A DNA stretch of 64,000 nt from Streptomyces endocoffeicus (GCF_016741935.1 NZ_JAERRG010000001.1:744001-808000), one strand, 5' to 3'; shown: positions 49,331 through 57,990, counted from the first letter of the stretch. Program-made: numbers and translations. The notes: generated by a model not told the origin, from the sequence alone.

Positions 49331-50400
49331 GACAGCGCCCGCTCGGCGAGGCGGTGCGCCACCCGGGGCACGACGCCGGGCACCTCCTCGTAGGAGCGGC
49401 GGCCCCAGACGAGCCGGGTCCAGCGGTCACCGGCCTCGGCGGGGGACGCGACGGTCACCGGCTCGGTGGGACGCTCGGCGAGCACATGGCCGTTCGCGGT
49501 GAGCCACGCGTCGTCGTAGACGGTGGCCTGGTAGCGGTACCCCTCGTCGGGCAGCATCACCACACAGAGCCCGTCCGGGTTGTTCGCCGCCCACCACTGA
49601 GCGACCAGATGGGCGGCGCCGCTGGTCGGGCCCTGGAAGAGGGCGGATTCGGCGTGCAGGGCCCGGGTCTGGGCGTATGCCTCGGTCGCGTCGCACCAGT
49701 GGATCTCGTCGAAGAGGGTGTGGTCGAGGTTGGCGGGCCACAGGCTGTTGCCCAGGCCGCGCAGCGAGCGGGGCCCGTCGGGCTGGCCGAACAGCACACT
49801 GCGGTGGCTGTCGACGCCGATGACCTGGGTGTGCGAGCTGTATTCGCGCAGTCCGCCCCCGGTGCCACACATCGATCCGGCGGTGCCGACGGTGCCGACC
49901 AGGCAGTCGACGGTGCCGAAGGTGCGCACGAGCTGCTCGGCCACCACCTGGTACGACCGGGCGTTGTCCGGGTTGTTGTACTGCTCGGGGCAGAAGGTGG
50001 ACGGCAGCGAGGCGCGGATCTCCGCCACCTTGGTCAGCCGGGCTCCCTGATATCCGCCGACCGGCGCGGGCTCCAGGCACATCTCCACCTTGGCGCCGAG
50101 GTCGGTCAGTCTGCGGTAGAGGTTGTCGTCGATCGCGGGGTCGCTCACCAGGACCAGCTCACGCTCCATCAGCGCCGCCTGCATCGCGAGGGCGAGTCCG
50201 AAGGTGCCCGAGGTGGTTTCCACGATCACGGTGTCCTCGGTCAGCTCGCCGCGCTGTAACGCGCGACGCAGGATGTACTGCGCGGGCACCAGTTTCATCA
50301 GGGTGAAGACCGCGCCGTAGAGGTTGGGGCCGAGCCGGATGAGGCGTGGCAGCATTTGGGCCTCGGTGATGGAGCGGTACGTCAGGGCGGACAGCGGCAT
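49327..50400 (-). CDS. SbnA-like PLP-dependent beta-replacement enzyme for Dap synthesis
   Basis: This 357-residue protein of the cysteine-synthase fold aligns by eye with SbnA of staphyloferrin B synthesis: TEDTVIVETTSGTFGLALAM matches [20 protein letters not shown] in spacing. The PLP lysine should be K36 (TLMKLVPAQY). The NPGGS loop that normally precedes it is not conserved, and the phosphate loop reads QGPTSGAA. The ATG at 50,400 has a ribosome site (gaggag), so an upstream in-frame extension is not needed. Codon 48 is TTA (50,257-50,259), making translation depend on the bldA tRNA. SbnA joins O-phosphoserine to glutamate. Here the partner may be aspartate, given the lyase next door. A plain cysteine synthase is less likely. 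Confidence 0.87.
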   Translation of the reverse strand: MPLSALTYRSITEAQMLPRLIRLGPNLYGAVFTLMKLVPAQYILRRALQRGELTEDTVIVETTSGTFGLALAMQAALMERELVLVSDPAIDDNLYRRLTDLGAKVEMCLEPAPVGGYQGARLTKVAEIRASLPSTFCPEQYNNPDNARSYQVVAEQLVRTFGTVDCLVGTVGTAGSMCGTGGGLREYSSHTQVIGVDSHRSVLFGQPDGPRSLRGLGNSLWPANLDHTLFDEIHWCDATEAYAQTRALHAESALFQGPTSGAAHLVAQWWAANNPDGLCVVMLPDEGYRYQATVYDDAWLTANGHVLAERPTEPVTVASPAEAGDRWTRLVWGRRSYEEVPGVVPRVAHRLAERALS

Positions 50401-50505
50401 GGAGACTCCTCGGGGTCCGGGGGCGGGCCACGGATCCGGGATCCGGTGGACGCCCCTCGGGGGTCGTGGGGGCATGGCCTGTCGGCCGGGGCACGGGGAA
50501 CGGAA

Positions 50506-51459
50506 TCAGGAGAGGACCGGCAGGTCGGTCAGCCCCTCGGCAAGGGCCACGTAGACGTCGTCGAGGGTCGGCTCGGACAGCGAGATCCCGGTGATCGCCA
50601 CTCCCGCGTCGTCCAGGGCACGTACGACGGCGGCGAGGGCTGCGGACTCGTGCACGGGGACGCACACCGTGCCCTCGGGCTCGCCGGGTTGCGGCTCCAG
50701 ACCCGCGTGGCGCAGCGCGGCCCATGCGGCCGGTACGGCCGCCGGTTCGGCGAGGGTGGCGCGGACCGAGCTGACGCCGAGTTGCTTCTTGAGCTGTGAC
50801 ACCGAGCCGTCGGCGATGGTCCGGCCGCGGCCCAGCACGATGACCCGGTCCGCGAGTTGTTCGGCTTCTTCGAGGTACTGAGTGGTCAGCAGCACGGTGG
50901 CGCCGCCCGTCACCGCCGACCGGACCGAGTCCCACAGCGCGCTGCGGCTGACCGGATCGAGTCCGGTGGTGGGCTCGTCCAGGAACAGCACCTGGGGGCG
51001 GCCGACGAAACTGCTGGCGAGGTCGAGCCGGCGGCGCATGCCTCCCGAGTACGTCGCGGCCGCACGGTCGGCCGCGCCCGTCAGCGCGAAGGTCTCCAGG
51101 AGCTCATCCGCCCTCGTCCGGGCCTCGGTGCGGCTCGCGCCGAGCAAGCGGGCCACCAGGACGAGGTTGTCCCGGCCGGACAGGTTCTCGTCCACCGCGG
51201 CGAACTGTCCCGTCAGGCCGATGCGCCGACGTACTTCACGGGCCTCGCGCACCACGTCGTATCCGGCCACCCGCGCCGTGCCCCGGCTGGGCGGCAGCGC
51301 GGTGGCGAGGATGTTCACCAGCGTGCTCTTGCCCGCTCCGTTGTGGCCCAGCAGACACAGAACCTCGCCTTCGCCGATGCGGAAGCTGACACCGTCCAGA
51401 GCCCGGGTGCCGCCGAAGGACCGGCATATGTCCATCACATCAATCATCGCGCTATTCAC
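50506..51459 (-). CDS. DrrA-type ABC transporter ATPase
   Basis: This 317-residue ATPase has Walker A GHNGAGKST, signature TYSGGMRRRLDLA and Walker B VLFLDEPTTGLD, followed by a C-terminal domain of the daunorubicin-resistance DrrA type (SEPTLDDVYVALAEG). The GTG at 51,459 follows a GAGG site; an ATG four codons later is an alternative. It is first in the minus-strand set that leads to the Dap genes. The matching permease is 8 kb away at 41,409-42,239 on the other strand. Together they are the likely exporter and may confer self-protection. Confidence 0.93.
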   Translation of the reverse strand: MNSAMIDVMDICRSFGGTRALDGVSFRIGEGEVLCLLGHNGAGKSTLVNILATALPPSRGTARVAGYDVVREAREVRRRIGLTGQFAAVDENLSGRDNLVLVARLLGASRTEARTRADELLETFALTGAADRAAATYSGGMRRRLDLASSFVGRPQVLFLDEPTTGLDPVSRSALWDSVRSAVTGGATVLLTTQYLEEAEQLADRVIVLGRGRTIADGSVSQLKKQLGVSSVRATLAEPAAVPAAWAALRHAGLEPQPGEPEGTVCVPVHESAALAAVVRALDDAGVAITGISLSEPTLDDVYVALAEGLTDLPVLS

Positions 51460-51628
51460 CGGATGTCATTCCTCGCAGGGAGCGGATCGGGCAATGCAGT
51501 GAGAGGCTGGGAAGTTCCTACATTCGCCGCTCATTCCCCTGCAAGGCCCATACAACAAGTTGCCAGACGGTGCGGGGGCGTTCAGGAGAGTCGACTCGTC
51601 CTGACAGGTTCTGACCACGGTCCGGTGA
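51460..51628. promoter_or_regulatory. Promoter region of the ABC-ATPase/Dap operon
   Basis: These 169 bases lie between the regulator stop and the ATPase start, both on the minus strand. They are AT-richer than the genes. On the minus strand a TTGCAG followed about 16 bases later by TGTAGG could be a weak promoter. I see no strong hairpin. Confidence 0.3.
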
Positions 51629-52489
51629 TTACGCGGGCTGCGAGTCCTCGTCGTCGAAGGGATCCACATAGGGCAGCAGGCCCAGCTCCACCGCACGGGC
51701 GCCGGCCTGAAATCGTGAATTGGCGCCGAGTTCACGGGTTATTTCGGCCACGTTCCTTCGATAGGTGCGGACCGACATGCCGATTTCCCGCGCGGCGGCT
51801 TCGTCCGTACGCCCCGAACTCAGCGCCATGAGTATCCGCCGGGCCATGACGCTGCGGGTCCGGCCGCTGAGGCGGCGGTGGTCCTCGAGTGCCGCACTGC
51901 AGTTCCAGGAGATCATGAACAGGGTGCGCAGATTGCGCAGCACGGCCGGCGCCCGCACCAGCACCGCCTCGCGCGAGAGTTTGTCCGAACCGGACCACAC
52001 CACGCTCACCGAGCCATCGGCGAGCACCATCTCCTGCAGGGGTGCCCCGACGAGTCTGACATCGACCCCGGGCGCCTGCTTGTCCAGGCATTTCAGGAGG
52101 TATCGCTCATCCATCAGCCCCACCCGCCCCAGCAGCCGCACGTCGACCCCCCGGGCGACGGCTCTGCCCAGCCGGGTGACCAGTCTGGCGGCCCGCTGGT
52201 CGTTGCCGCCGGCGAATACCACGGAGAGGCTCTGCTGCGCCGACTCGATGACGTGCTCGGCGGCGTCCACGCCTTCCTCCGGCTCCATCTCGGTCAGGAG
52301 CCGTTCCTCGCTGCGATGGCGGTCGACGGCCGACATGACGAGTCGGCCGGCCTCCAGAAGCAGACGTTCTATCTCTCCGCTGAAGACTCCGCCACTCGTT
52401 CTTAACGGTGTGATATCAGCGTCTGGTTCCGGATCCGGACCGGCGGAATTCTCGGCGATGATGAACACGTCATTGCAAGAGCTTGGCAC
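51629..52489 (-). CDS. LuxR-type regulator with PLD/TrmB-like middle domain and a TTA codon
   Basis: This protein of 286 residues starts from the GTG at 52,489, which has a strong ribosome site (agggggaactGTG). An upstream GTG at 52,525 in the same frame lacks one. The middle part (LGRAVARGVDVRLLGRVGLM and VSVVWSGSDKLSREAV) resembles the phospholipase-D-like sensor domain of TrmB-type regulators. The C-terminus is a LuxR-type helix-turn-helix (DEAAAREIGMSVRTYRRNV), so it binds DNA. A leucine codon is TTA (52,403-52,405), near codon 29 of the short form, so it is a likely target of bldA control. Position at the cluster edge suggests that it controls the lipopeptide genes. Confidence 0.85.
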   Translation of the reverse strand: MPSSCNDVFIIAENSAGPDPEPDADITPLRTSGGVFSGEIERLLLEAGRLVMSAVDRHRSEERLLTEMEPEEGVDAAEHVIESAQQSLSVVFAGGNDQRAARLVTRLGRAVARGVDVRLLGRVGLMDERYLLKCLDKQAPGVDVRLVGAPLQEMVLADGSVSVVWSGSDKLSREAVLVRAPAVLRNLRTLFMISWNCSAALEDHRRLSGRTRSVMARRILMALSSGRTDEAAAREIGMSVRTYRRNVAEITRELGANSRFQAGARAVELGLLPYVDPFDDEDSQPA

Positions 52490-52884
52490 AGTTCCCCCTG
52501 AAGCAAAGGAAGGGTTGCGACTCACGAGTGCGCCATGGACTCAAGGCACCTCAAGGAGCACAGAGGGCTCGCTGTTCGCCTGCACCGTCCGCGTTCAGAA
52601 CGTGGCCTGCCTTTCCCATGGGCAGCTCGTCTTCAGCGGACAAAGACGCAACGATCTCACCTTGACCGTCCATAGCGCTGGACTATACCCATTCGCTCCA
52701 GCACGGAGTATGGTCGAATCCCTAAAGACAATGGGGGAAACCTCATTGCAGGGTGCGGATTCACTCCTCCGGACAGCGGGGAACCCGCACCCCGGGACGC
52801 CCCGGGGGACCGGGGAGGCAGGGCCGTGGGCCGACGAGTTCCGGCGGCCCCCTCCGGGGAGCCGCCGGAATTCATTATTCCGAT
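52490..52884. other. Non-coding gap between LuxR-type regulator and phosphatase gene
   Basis: This stretch of about 395 bases holds the upstream region of the regulator gene and the end of the phosphatase transcript. It includes a strong hairpin (52,839-52,870) and an AT-rich part near 52,670-52,745 that may carry the regulator promoter. I see no convincing gene. It marks the change from cluster to flanking chromosome. Confidence 0.5.
52839..52870. terminator. Strong hairpin terminator after the acid phosphatase gene
   Basis: The arms ttccggcggc (52,839-52,848) and gccgccggaa (52,861-52,870) pair perfectly. Inner C and G runs can extend the stem around a small loop. It lies 15 bases past the phosphatase stop on the minus strand. 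Confidence 0.8.
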
Positions 52885-53520
52885 TCAGGACAACTGGCCG
52901 TCGTAGTCAGGCAGTTTGAACGTGCGCTCGGCGTGCCCGCCAACAAGATCACTTTCATTGTTCCCGATGTTGGCGATGATGGTGTAGCCCAGGGACTCGA
53001 TCTCCGCCCGCTTCGCGGTTTTGAACTCGGCCGGGTCACCGAGGACGTCCCCCAGTGACCGCTGGTACAGGCCGGTGATGGGGTACCCGACGTGCACCAG
53101 GTTGCCCCGGGTCACCTGGTCGAGGAGGTCCGGGCGCGCGGTGATGAAGAAGATGCCCACTCCGCGCTCGCTCGCGTAGCGGGTGAGCTCCAGGACCCGC
53201 TCGACGGCCGGAGTCGGCGGGAACCACTGGAAGTACGTCTCCAGCGAGGTGTTGTCGATGTCGAGGACGATCGCCTGCTTCTGCCCCCCGCCGTCCTGGA
53301 TGCGCTGCTGGACGTAGGGAAGGGCCTGGTCGATCACCTTGTCGACATCGCTCTTCCACGTCTCGTAGTCGACGGCCGCGGCGGCGCTGGGGGCCGCGAC
53401 CGCCGTGGTACGCGCCCGATCCGCCTCGAGGGCCTGCGCGTCCACCGAGCCCGCCAGCCCCAGCAGAGCCGCCGTGGCGACAACCGCTCCCGCCCGCGCC
53501 TTCCGTAAGACCGCTCTCAT
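52885..53520 (-). CDS. Secreted HAD-type acid phosphatase
   Basis: This 211-residue protein has an N-terminal signal peptide (basic MRAVLRKAR, hydrophobic VVATAALLGLAG, then an Ala-rich cleavage zone). The HAD motifs are VLDIDNTSLE (motif I, DxDxT), FFITARPD (motif II) and NIGNNESDLVGG (motif IV region). It resembles class B/vegetative-storage acid phosphatases, which release phosphate from small phosphoesters outside the cell. It lies beyond a terminator from the cluster and is probably unrelated to the antibiotic. Confidence 0.9.
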   Translation of the reverse strand: MRAVLRKARAGAVVATAALLGLAGSVDAQALEADRARTTAVAAPSAAAAVDYETWKSDVDKVIDQALPYVQQRIQDGGGQKQAIVLDIDNTSLETYFQWFPPTPAVERVLELTRYASERGVGIFFITARPDLLDQVTRGNLVHVGYPITGLYQRSLGDVLGDPAEFKTAKRAEIESLGYTIIANIGNNESDLVGGHAERTFKLPDYDGQLS

Positions 53521-53744
53521 GGTTGCTTCCTCCGTTCCGTCAGCCGTGGCCGGCGGCCACGATTCGGCTCGAAGCTAAGGCCGCCACCGACGCCTCGGCG
53601 AGCCCCTGGCCACAACCGGAGCGAGGCGCTCTGACCGCACAAGGGAGCCGCGGACGCAACCGTTTGCTTCTCGCCGAACCGGCCGAAATCATGGCAAGTA
53701 GCTGCCACCGGGCATGAGCCGTGGAGGTGGGATTAGAGTAGAAA
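53521..53744. promoter_or_regulatory. Divergent gap between acid phosphatase and small membrane protein genes
   Basis: These 224 bases separate two genes that point away from each other, so both promoters should lie here. The tract ggattagagtag just before 53,745 is AT-rich and could be a -10 region. No operator-like repeat is evident. Confidence 0.35.
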
Positions 53745-54113
53745 ATGTCATCGCGCTTGTCCGTCAAGGTCGACGAACGGATCGAAGCCATGACCAGAGC
53801 GACCAAGACAACCCCTTCCACCAGCGCGGACTCCCGGACGCCGGCTCCGGCGGCGAGGAGAAGGCCCCGCGGGCCCCGTGCGGCGGCCGAGGACGTGTCC
53901 GCGCGCCATTCGGTGACCGTCCAGTGCGATGGGCGGCGGGTGGAACTGCCGTCGCAGGAGCAGCTCTGCTTCCTCGCCGGGCTCGGCGTCATCGCCGCCA
54001 TCGGGATCATCGACTGGCCGGTGGCGGCGGCCATAGCGGTCGGGCACGGGCTGGCCCACAGCCAGCACGGCAAGGCGCTGCGCGAGTTCGGAGAGGCGCT
54101 GGAAGAGGCATGA
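53745..54113 (+). CDS. Small putative membrane protein coupled to DUF427 gene
   Basis: This is a 122-residue protein of unknown function. Residues 1-60 are polar, rich in Arg, Ala and Pro. One hydrophobic stretch (LCFLAGLGVIAAIGIIDW and the following Ala-rich part, about 73-103) could form one or two membrane helices, and a short charged tail follows. Its stop overlaps the ATG of the DUF427 gene (ATGA), so the two are translated together. No ribosome site is convincing; MTRATK at 53,790 is an alternative start. Confidence 0.65.
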   Translation: MSSRLSVKVDERIEAMTRATKTTPSTSADSRTPAPAARRRPRGPRAAAEDVSARHSVTVQCDGRRVELPSQEQLCFLAGLGVIAAIGIIDWPVAAAIAVGHGLAHSQHGKALREFGEALEEA

Positions 54114-54937
54114 CACAGCGGACACCGGACACGCCGGACACGCCAGGTGCACCGGACTACCCCGCGATGATCGTTCCGGTCGGGCATGTGGAGCCCGTAC
54201 CGCGCCGCATCCGTGGCTTCGTGGCCGGCCGCCCCGTCCTCGACACCGTGCGGGCGCGCTATGTGTGGCTCTGGCCGGGCTATCCGCAGTACTGCGTGCC
54301 CCGCGACGACATCGCCGAGGGGGCGCTCGTCGACGAGGGCCGGAGCATGGCGCTGAAGGTCGGCGGAGCGCGCCGCCAGACCCTCCAGCTGGGCTCGCTC
54401 ACCCGCCCGGGCGCGGCCTGGGAGTGGGGCGAGGACGCGCCCTCCGGCATCGTGGGCCATGTCAGCTTCCGGTGGGAGGCCATCGACGCCTGGTTCGAGG
54501 AGGACGAACAGGTCTTCGTCCACCCCAGGAGCCCGTACACCCGTGTCGACGCGCTCCGGTCGGGCCGCGCCGTACGCGTCGAGCTGGACGGCGCCGTGCT
54601 CGCCGACGCCCCGAGCTCGGTGATGGTGCTGGAGACGGGGCTCCCGACGCGCTACTACCTGGACCGGGTGTATCTGGACTGGACGCGCATGGAGCCCACC
54701 GAGACCGTCACCAGTTGTCCGTACAAGGGCATGACGAGCGGCTACTGGTCCGTCCGGACCGGCACCGCCACCCACCCGGACCTCGCCTGGACCTATGACT
54801 TCCCGACCCGCCAGGTGTCCCCCATCGCGGGGCTGGTCGCCTTCTACAACGAGAAGGTCGACCTCTACCTGGACGGCCGGCCGCTTCCCCGGCCCGCCCC
54901 GGTCTCCAGGGCGAACTGGGAGCGGGAACAGCGGTAG
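54110..54937 (+). CDS. DUF427 family protein
   Basis: This 275-residue protein starts at the ATG that overlaps the upstream stop. Two similar halves can be seen: one around RARYVWLWPGYPQYCVPRDD, the other around TSCPYKGMTSGYWSVRTG. The CPYKG and YW motifs and the late FYNEKVDLYLDG are typical of DUF427 proteins, common soluble actinobacterial proteins of unknown function. An in-frame open extension back to 53,714 overlaps the small membrane protein gene and is not supported. Confidence 0.88.
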   Translation: MTQRTPDTPDTPGAPDYPAMIVPVGHVEPVPRRIRGFVAGRPVLDTVRARYVWLWPGYPQYCVPRDDIAEGALVDEGRSMALKVGGARRQTLQLGSLTRPGAAWEWGEDAPSGIVGHVSFRWEAIDAWFEEDEQVFVHPRSPYTRVDALRSGRAVRVELDGAVLADAPSSVMVLETGLPTRYYLDRVYLDWTRMEPTETVTSCPYKGMTSGYWSVRTGTATHPDLAWTYDFPTRQVSPIAGLVAFYNEKVDLYLDGRPLPRPAPVSRANWEREQR

Positions 54938-54956
54938 CCGGTAACGCCTCGGGAGT

Positions 54957-54988
54957 CCCGGGCACACGGTGACCGCCATGTGCCCGGG
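54957..54988. terminator. Bidirectional terminator between DUF427 and AbgT-type genes
   Basis: The arms cccgggcaca (54,957-54,966) and tgtgcccggg (54,979-54,988) form a perfect 10-bp stem with a 12-base loop. They lie in the 56-base gap between two converging genes. Confidence 0.85.
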
Positions 54989-54993
54989 AAGCG

Positions 54994-56565
54994 TCATTTG
55001 ACGCCGATGTGCGCTCCGGGGCCGAGCGGCAGATCCAGGCCGTAGAAGATGCCGAGGATCGCCAGCCACACCAGCAGGAACGGCACCACGAAGATGGCGA
55101 GCCGGGAGATGAGGGTCCCGAGGCGGGCCTCCGGTTCGTATTCGCGGACCATCGCCAGGACCAGGAGGAGATACGGGTTCATCGGGGTGATGGCGCCGGT
55201 CGCCGAGTCGCCGATGCGGAAGGCCGCCTGACTGAGCGCCGGGCTCATGTCCATGAGCATGAAGGCCGGGATGAAGACGGGGCCGACCAGGGACCACAAG
55301 GCGGATCCGGAGAGGATCACCAGATTGAGGCAGGAGGTCAGCAGGACGAACGCGATGATCGCCCAGAAGCCGGTCACGCCGATGGAGTTGAACAGCGCGG
55401 CCGCCTTCACCGCCAGCAGCACCCCGAGGTTGGACCAGGTGAAGACCGCGATGACCTGGGCGGCGAAGAACATCATCACGATGTAGCCGGACATGTTCTT
55501 CACCGAGTCGGTCATGGCGGTGACCACGTCCTCGGTGCCGGTGAGCTGCTTGACCGTGAAGCCGTAGGTGAGCCCGGCGAGCAGGAAGGCGCCGAAGAGC
55601 ACCGGGACGACGCCGGTCAGCACCGGCGAGGGCACGAAGGCGCCGCCCTCCCCGCGCAGCGGCGCGCCCGGCGGCAGCCACAGCGCGAGGACCGCCGCGA
55701 GATACACACCGACGACCGCGCAGGTGACCGCGAGCCCCTTGCGCTGCGCCGGGGTGAGCGTCAGGTCCTCCCCCGTGGCCTCGCTGTCGGCCGCCTGATA
55801 GGTGCCCAGGCGTGGTTCGAGGACGCGGCTGATGAGGAATCCGCCGAGCAGCCCCAGGACGATGCTGCTGGCGGCGGTGAAGAAGTAGTTGATGAGCACA
55901 TGGATATGGAGGCCCGCGGCGGCCGGGAGCACCGAGGCCGCCTGCTGGGTGATGCCCACGTACAGGGCGTCGAGCGAACCGATGGTGAACCCGGCGGCGT
56001 ACCCCGCGGTGACACAGGCGAAGCCGCCGATGAGGCCCGCCACGGGATGGCGCCCGGCGCTCTTGAACACCAGGGCCGCCAGCGGTGGCAGCACGATGGC
56101 GCCGACGTCGCTCATCATGTGCGCCTGGCTGGCGATGATCGCCACCGCGTACGGCAGCACGGCGCGCGGCACCCGGGCCAGCGTGGCCCGCATCGCGGTC
56201 TCCAGCAGACCGGTCTTCTCCGCGAGCCCGACCACCATGATCAGCACCAGCACGGCGCCGATCGGCGGGAAGGTGGCGAAGTTGGGGATCAGGTTCTCCA
56301 GCAGCCAGCGCAGCCCCTCACCGGTGAGCAGCCCGCCGATGGGCTTGGTGTCATCGGTGCCGGGGACGGTGACGGAGACACCGGTGAGGGCGAGGACGGT
56401 GGAGACGACGGCCAGCAGCGCGAAGAGCCCGGCGAACAGGACGATGGGGTTGGGCAGGGCGTTGCCGGCGCGTTCGATGAAGGAGAGGACACGGTCGAGC
56501 CCGCCACGCCGCTCCTTGTCCGGCGAGGTGCCCCTGGGGGCGGGGAGCCCGGTCACCGCGGGCAT
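54994..56565 (-). CDS. AbgT-type (p-aminobenzoyl-glutamate family) membrane transporter
   Basis: This 523-residue membrane protein has about 12 hydrophobic segments. Its features fit the AbgT family, for example ERAGNALPNPIVLFAGLFAL at the N-terminus, HMMSDVGAIVLPPLAAL and FTWSNLGVLLAVKAA. The ATG at 56,565 overlaps the stop of the amidohydrolase gene (ATGA); an open extension upstream lies inside that gene. Members move aminobenzoyl-glutamate or related drugs. Coupled to an amidohydrolase, it may import or export that enzyme's substrate or product. Confidence 0.9.
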   Translation of the reverse strand: MPAVTGLPAPRGTSPDKERRGGLDRVLSFIERAGNALPNPIVLFAGLFALLAVVSTVLALTGVSVTVPGTDDTKPIGGLLTGEGLRWLLENLIPNFATFPPIGAVLVLIMVVGLAEKTGLLETAMRATLARVPRAVLPYAVAIIASQAHMMSDVGAIVLPPLAALVFKSAGRHPVAGLIGGFACVTAGYAAGFTIGSLDALYVGITQQAASVLPAAAGLHIHVLINYFFTAASSIVLGLLGGFLISRVLEPRLGTYQAADSEATGEDLTLTPAQRKGLAVTCAVVGVYLAAVLALWLPPGAPLRGEGGAFVPSPVLTGVVPVLFGAFLLAGLTYGFTVKQLTGTEDVVTAMTDSVKNMSGYIVMMFFAAQVIAVFTWSNLGVLLAVKAAALFNSIGVTGFWAIIAFVLLTSCLNLVILSGSALWSLVGPVFIPAFMLMDMSPALSQAAFRIGDSATGAITPMNPYLLLVLAMVREYEPEARLGTLISRLAIFVVPFLLVWLAILGIFYGLDLPLGPGAHIGVK

Positions 56566-57866
56566 CAGGGCCGCCCCGCGGCCGGCGTGGCCGAGGGCAG
56601 GAGGCCCTTGGTGTCCTTGCGGACGTGTCCGTCCTGCACGACGCACACCACGTTGGCGGGATCGCCGAGCACACCGATGTCCGCGAGCGGATCGCCCTCG
56701 CAGACGACGAGGTCGGCGACGCGGCCGGGGGCCAGCGTGCCGAGCCGGTCGGCGACGCCGAGGAGTTCGGCGGCGGTCCGGGTGCCGGCCACGATGGCGT
56801 CCATGGGGTCCATGCCCAGGTCGACGAGGTAGGAGAGCTCCATCAGGTTCTGGCCGTGCGGACAGACGGCGGCGTCGGTGCCGAGCGCGATCTTCGCCCC
56901 CTGCTCGATGGCGCGGGAGATGTTCTCCTTGGTGATGCCGGACCAGCGCACCTTCTTCTCGTAGTGATAGTGCTCCATCGTAGCCTTGTTGATGCCCGCG
57001 TAGACGGTGGAGAGGGTCGGGACGACGAAGACGCCACGCTCCCCCGCCATCTCCAGGGCCCGGTCGTCCAGGCCGTAGCCGTGCTCGATGCTGGTGACCC
57101 CGCCGCGGATGGCGTTGAGGATGCCCGCGTTGCCCTGGGCGTGGGCGGCCACCGGCTTGCCGCCGTGGCGCCGGCACTCGTCGACTACGGCGCGGATCTC
57201 CTCCTCCAGGAGCCCCTCGTCGTCCGGCTGGTCGTAGGGGCTGCCCATGCCACCGGTGGCGCAGATCTTGACCAGGTCGGCACCGGCACGCAGCACCTTG
57301 CGCACGGCCAGCCGCGCCTCGTCCTCGGTGTCGGCGAGCTCGGACATCTCCCCGCCGCTGAGGTCGGTGCCGTCGGGCAGCCGCACATCGGCGTGGCCAC
57401 CGGTGTGGCTGATGATCCGCACCGCGGTGTGCAGCCGGGGGCCCTCGATCCGGCCGGTCTCGACGGCGGTGCGGTAGCCGGTGGCCAGGCCGCCCAGGTC
57501 ACGGGCGGTGGTGATGCCCGCGTCGAGGGTCTCCCGCATACGGGTGGCGGTGTCGAACGTGACCAGGACCGGGTCGAGTTCACCGCGGCGGCCGGGCGGG
57601 CTGGCATGGGCGTAGGCGAGGTGGGTGTGGCAGTCGAAGAAACCCGGCAGCACGGTGCGACCGCCCGCGTCGATGACACGTCCGGTGAAGGCGTCGCCGG
57701 ACGCCGGGGGCGCGGTGGCCGCCGGGCCCGCGTAGGTGATGGTTCCTTCGGCGTCGGCGATGACAACGGCGTCCGCGATCGGGGCCGCCCCGGTACCGTC
57801 GACCAACGTGGCGTTCTCCACGCGCAGAGCGGTCCTGGTGGTCTCGGACGTGGTGGGTTCCGTCAT
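56565..57866 (-). CDS. Metal-dependent amidohydrolase (imidazolonepropionase/prolidase-like)
   Basis: This 433-residue amidohydrolase-superfamily enzyme has the metal motif FFDCHTHLAY near residue 80, a likely bridging lysine in LVKICATGGMG, histidines in AHAQGN and IEHGYGLDD, and the catalytic aspartate in LGTDAAVCPHG. This pattern fits the cytosolic group that cleaves amide bonds in amino acid or dipeptide derivatives. The ATG at 57,866 is chosen because homology starts just after it; GAGGAG lies 13 bases upstream, rather far. It is coupled to the AbgT-type transporter and divergent from a double-AsnC regulator. Confidence 0.9.
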   Translation of the reverse strand: MTEPTTSETTRTALRVENATLVDGTGAAPIADAVVIADAEGTITYAGPAATAPPASGDAFTGRVIDAGGRTVLPGFFDCHTHLAYAHASPPGRRGELDPVLVTFDTATRMRETLDAGITTARDLGGLATGYRTAVETGRIEGPRLHTAVRIISHTGGHADVRLPDGTDLSGGEMSELADTEDEARLAVRKVLRAGADLVKICATGGMGSPYDQPDDEGLLEEEIRAVVDECRRHGGKPVAAHAQGNAGILNAIRGGVTSIEHGYGLDDRALEMAGERGVFVVPTLSTVYAGINKATMEHYHYEKKVRWSGITKENISRAIEQGAKIALGTDAAVCPHGQNLMELSYLVDLGMDPMDAIVAGTRTAAELLGVADRLGTLAPGRVADLVVCEGDPLADIGVLGDPANVVCVVQDGHVRKDTKGLLPSATPAAGRP

Positions 57867-57990
57867 GAGCTCGATCTCACTCCTCGTTGCGGGAACTGGT
57901 GGGGAGGAGTGTCGATCCATCGCGTGTTTCGGGTGTTATCATGCAGCATTCCATCGAGATTCACATGCGATACGCAGAAAAGCGCCGCCC
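57867..57990. promoter_or_regulatory. Divergent control region between amidohydrolase and Lrp/AsnC genes
   Basis: This 124-base gap is AT-rich around gtgttatcatgcagcattcc and must hold promoters in both directions. Lrp-type regulators often bind next to their own gene, so a site for the 57,991-59,064 product is plausible. I cannot point to a clear palindrome. Confidence 0.4.

Noticed and set aside
49327..50400. Cysteine synthase for primary sulfur metabolism
   Set aside because: The alignment and spacing follow SbnA, the NPGGS loop is lost, and the context is Dap and NRPS genes.
56566..57177. N-terminal extension of the AbgT-type transporter to 727 residues
   Set aside because: It lies antiparallel in frame to the amidohydrolase coding sequence, has Arg/His-rich composition without membrane segments, and the ATG at 56,565 fits the ATGA coupling.
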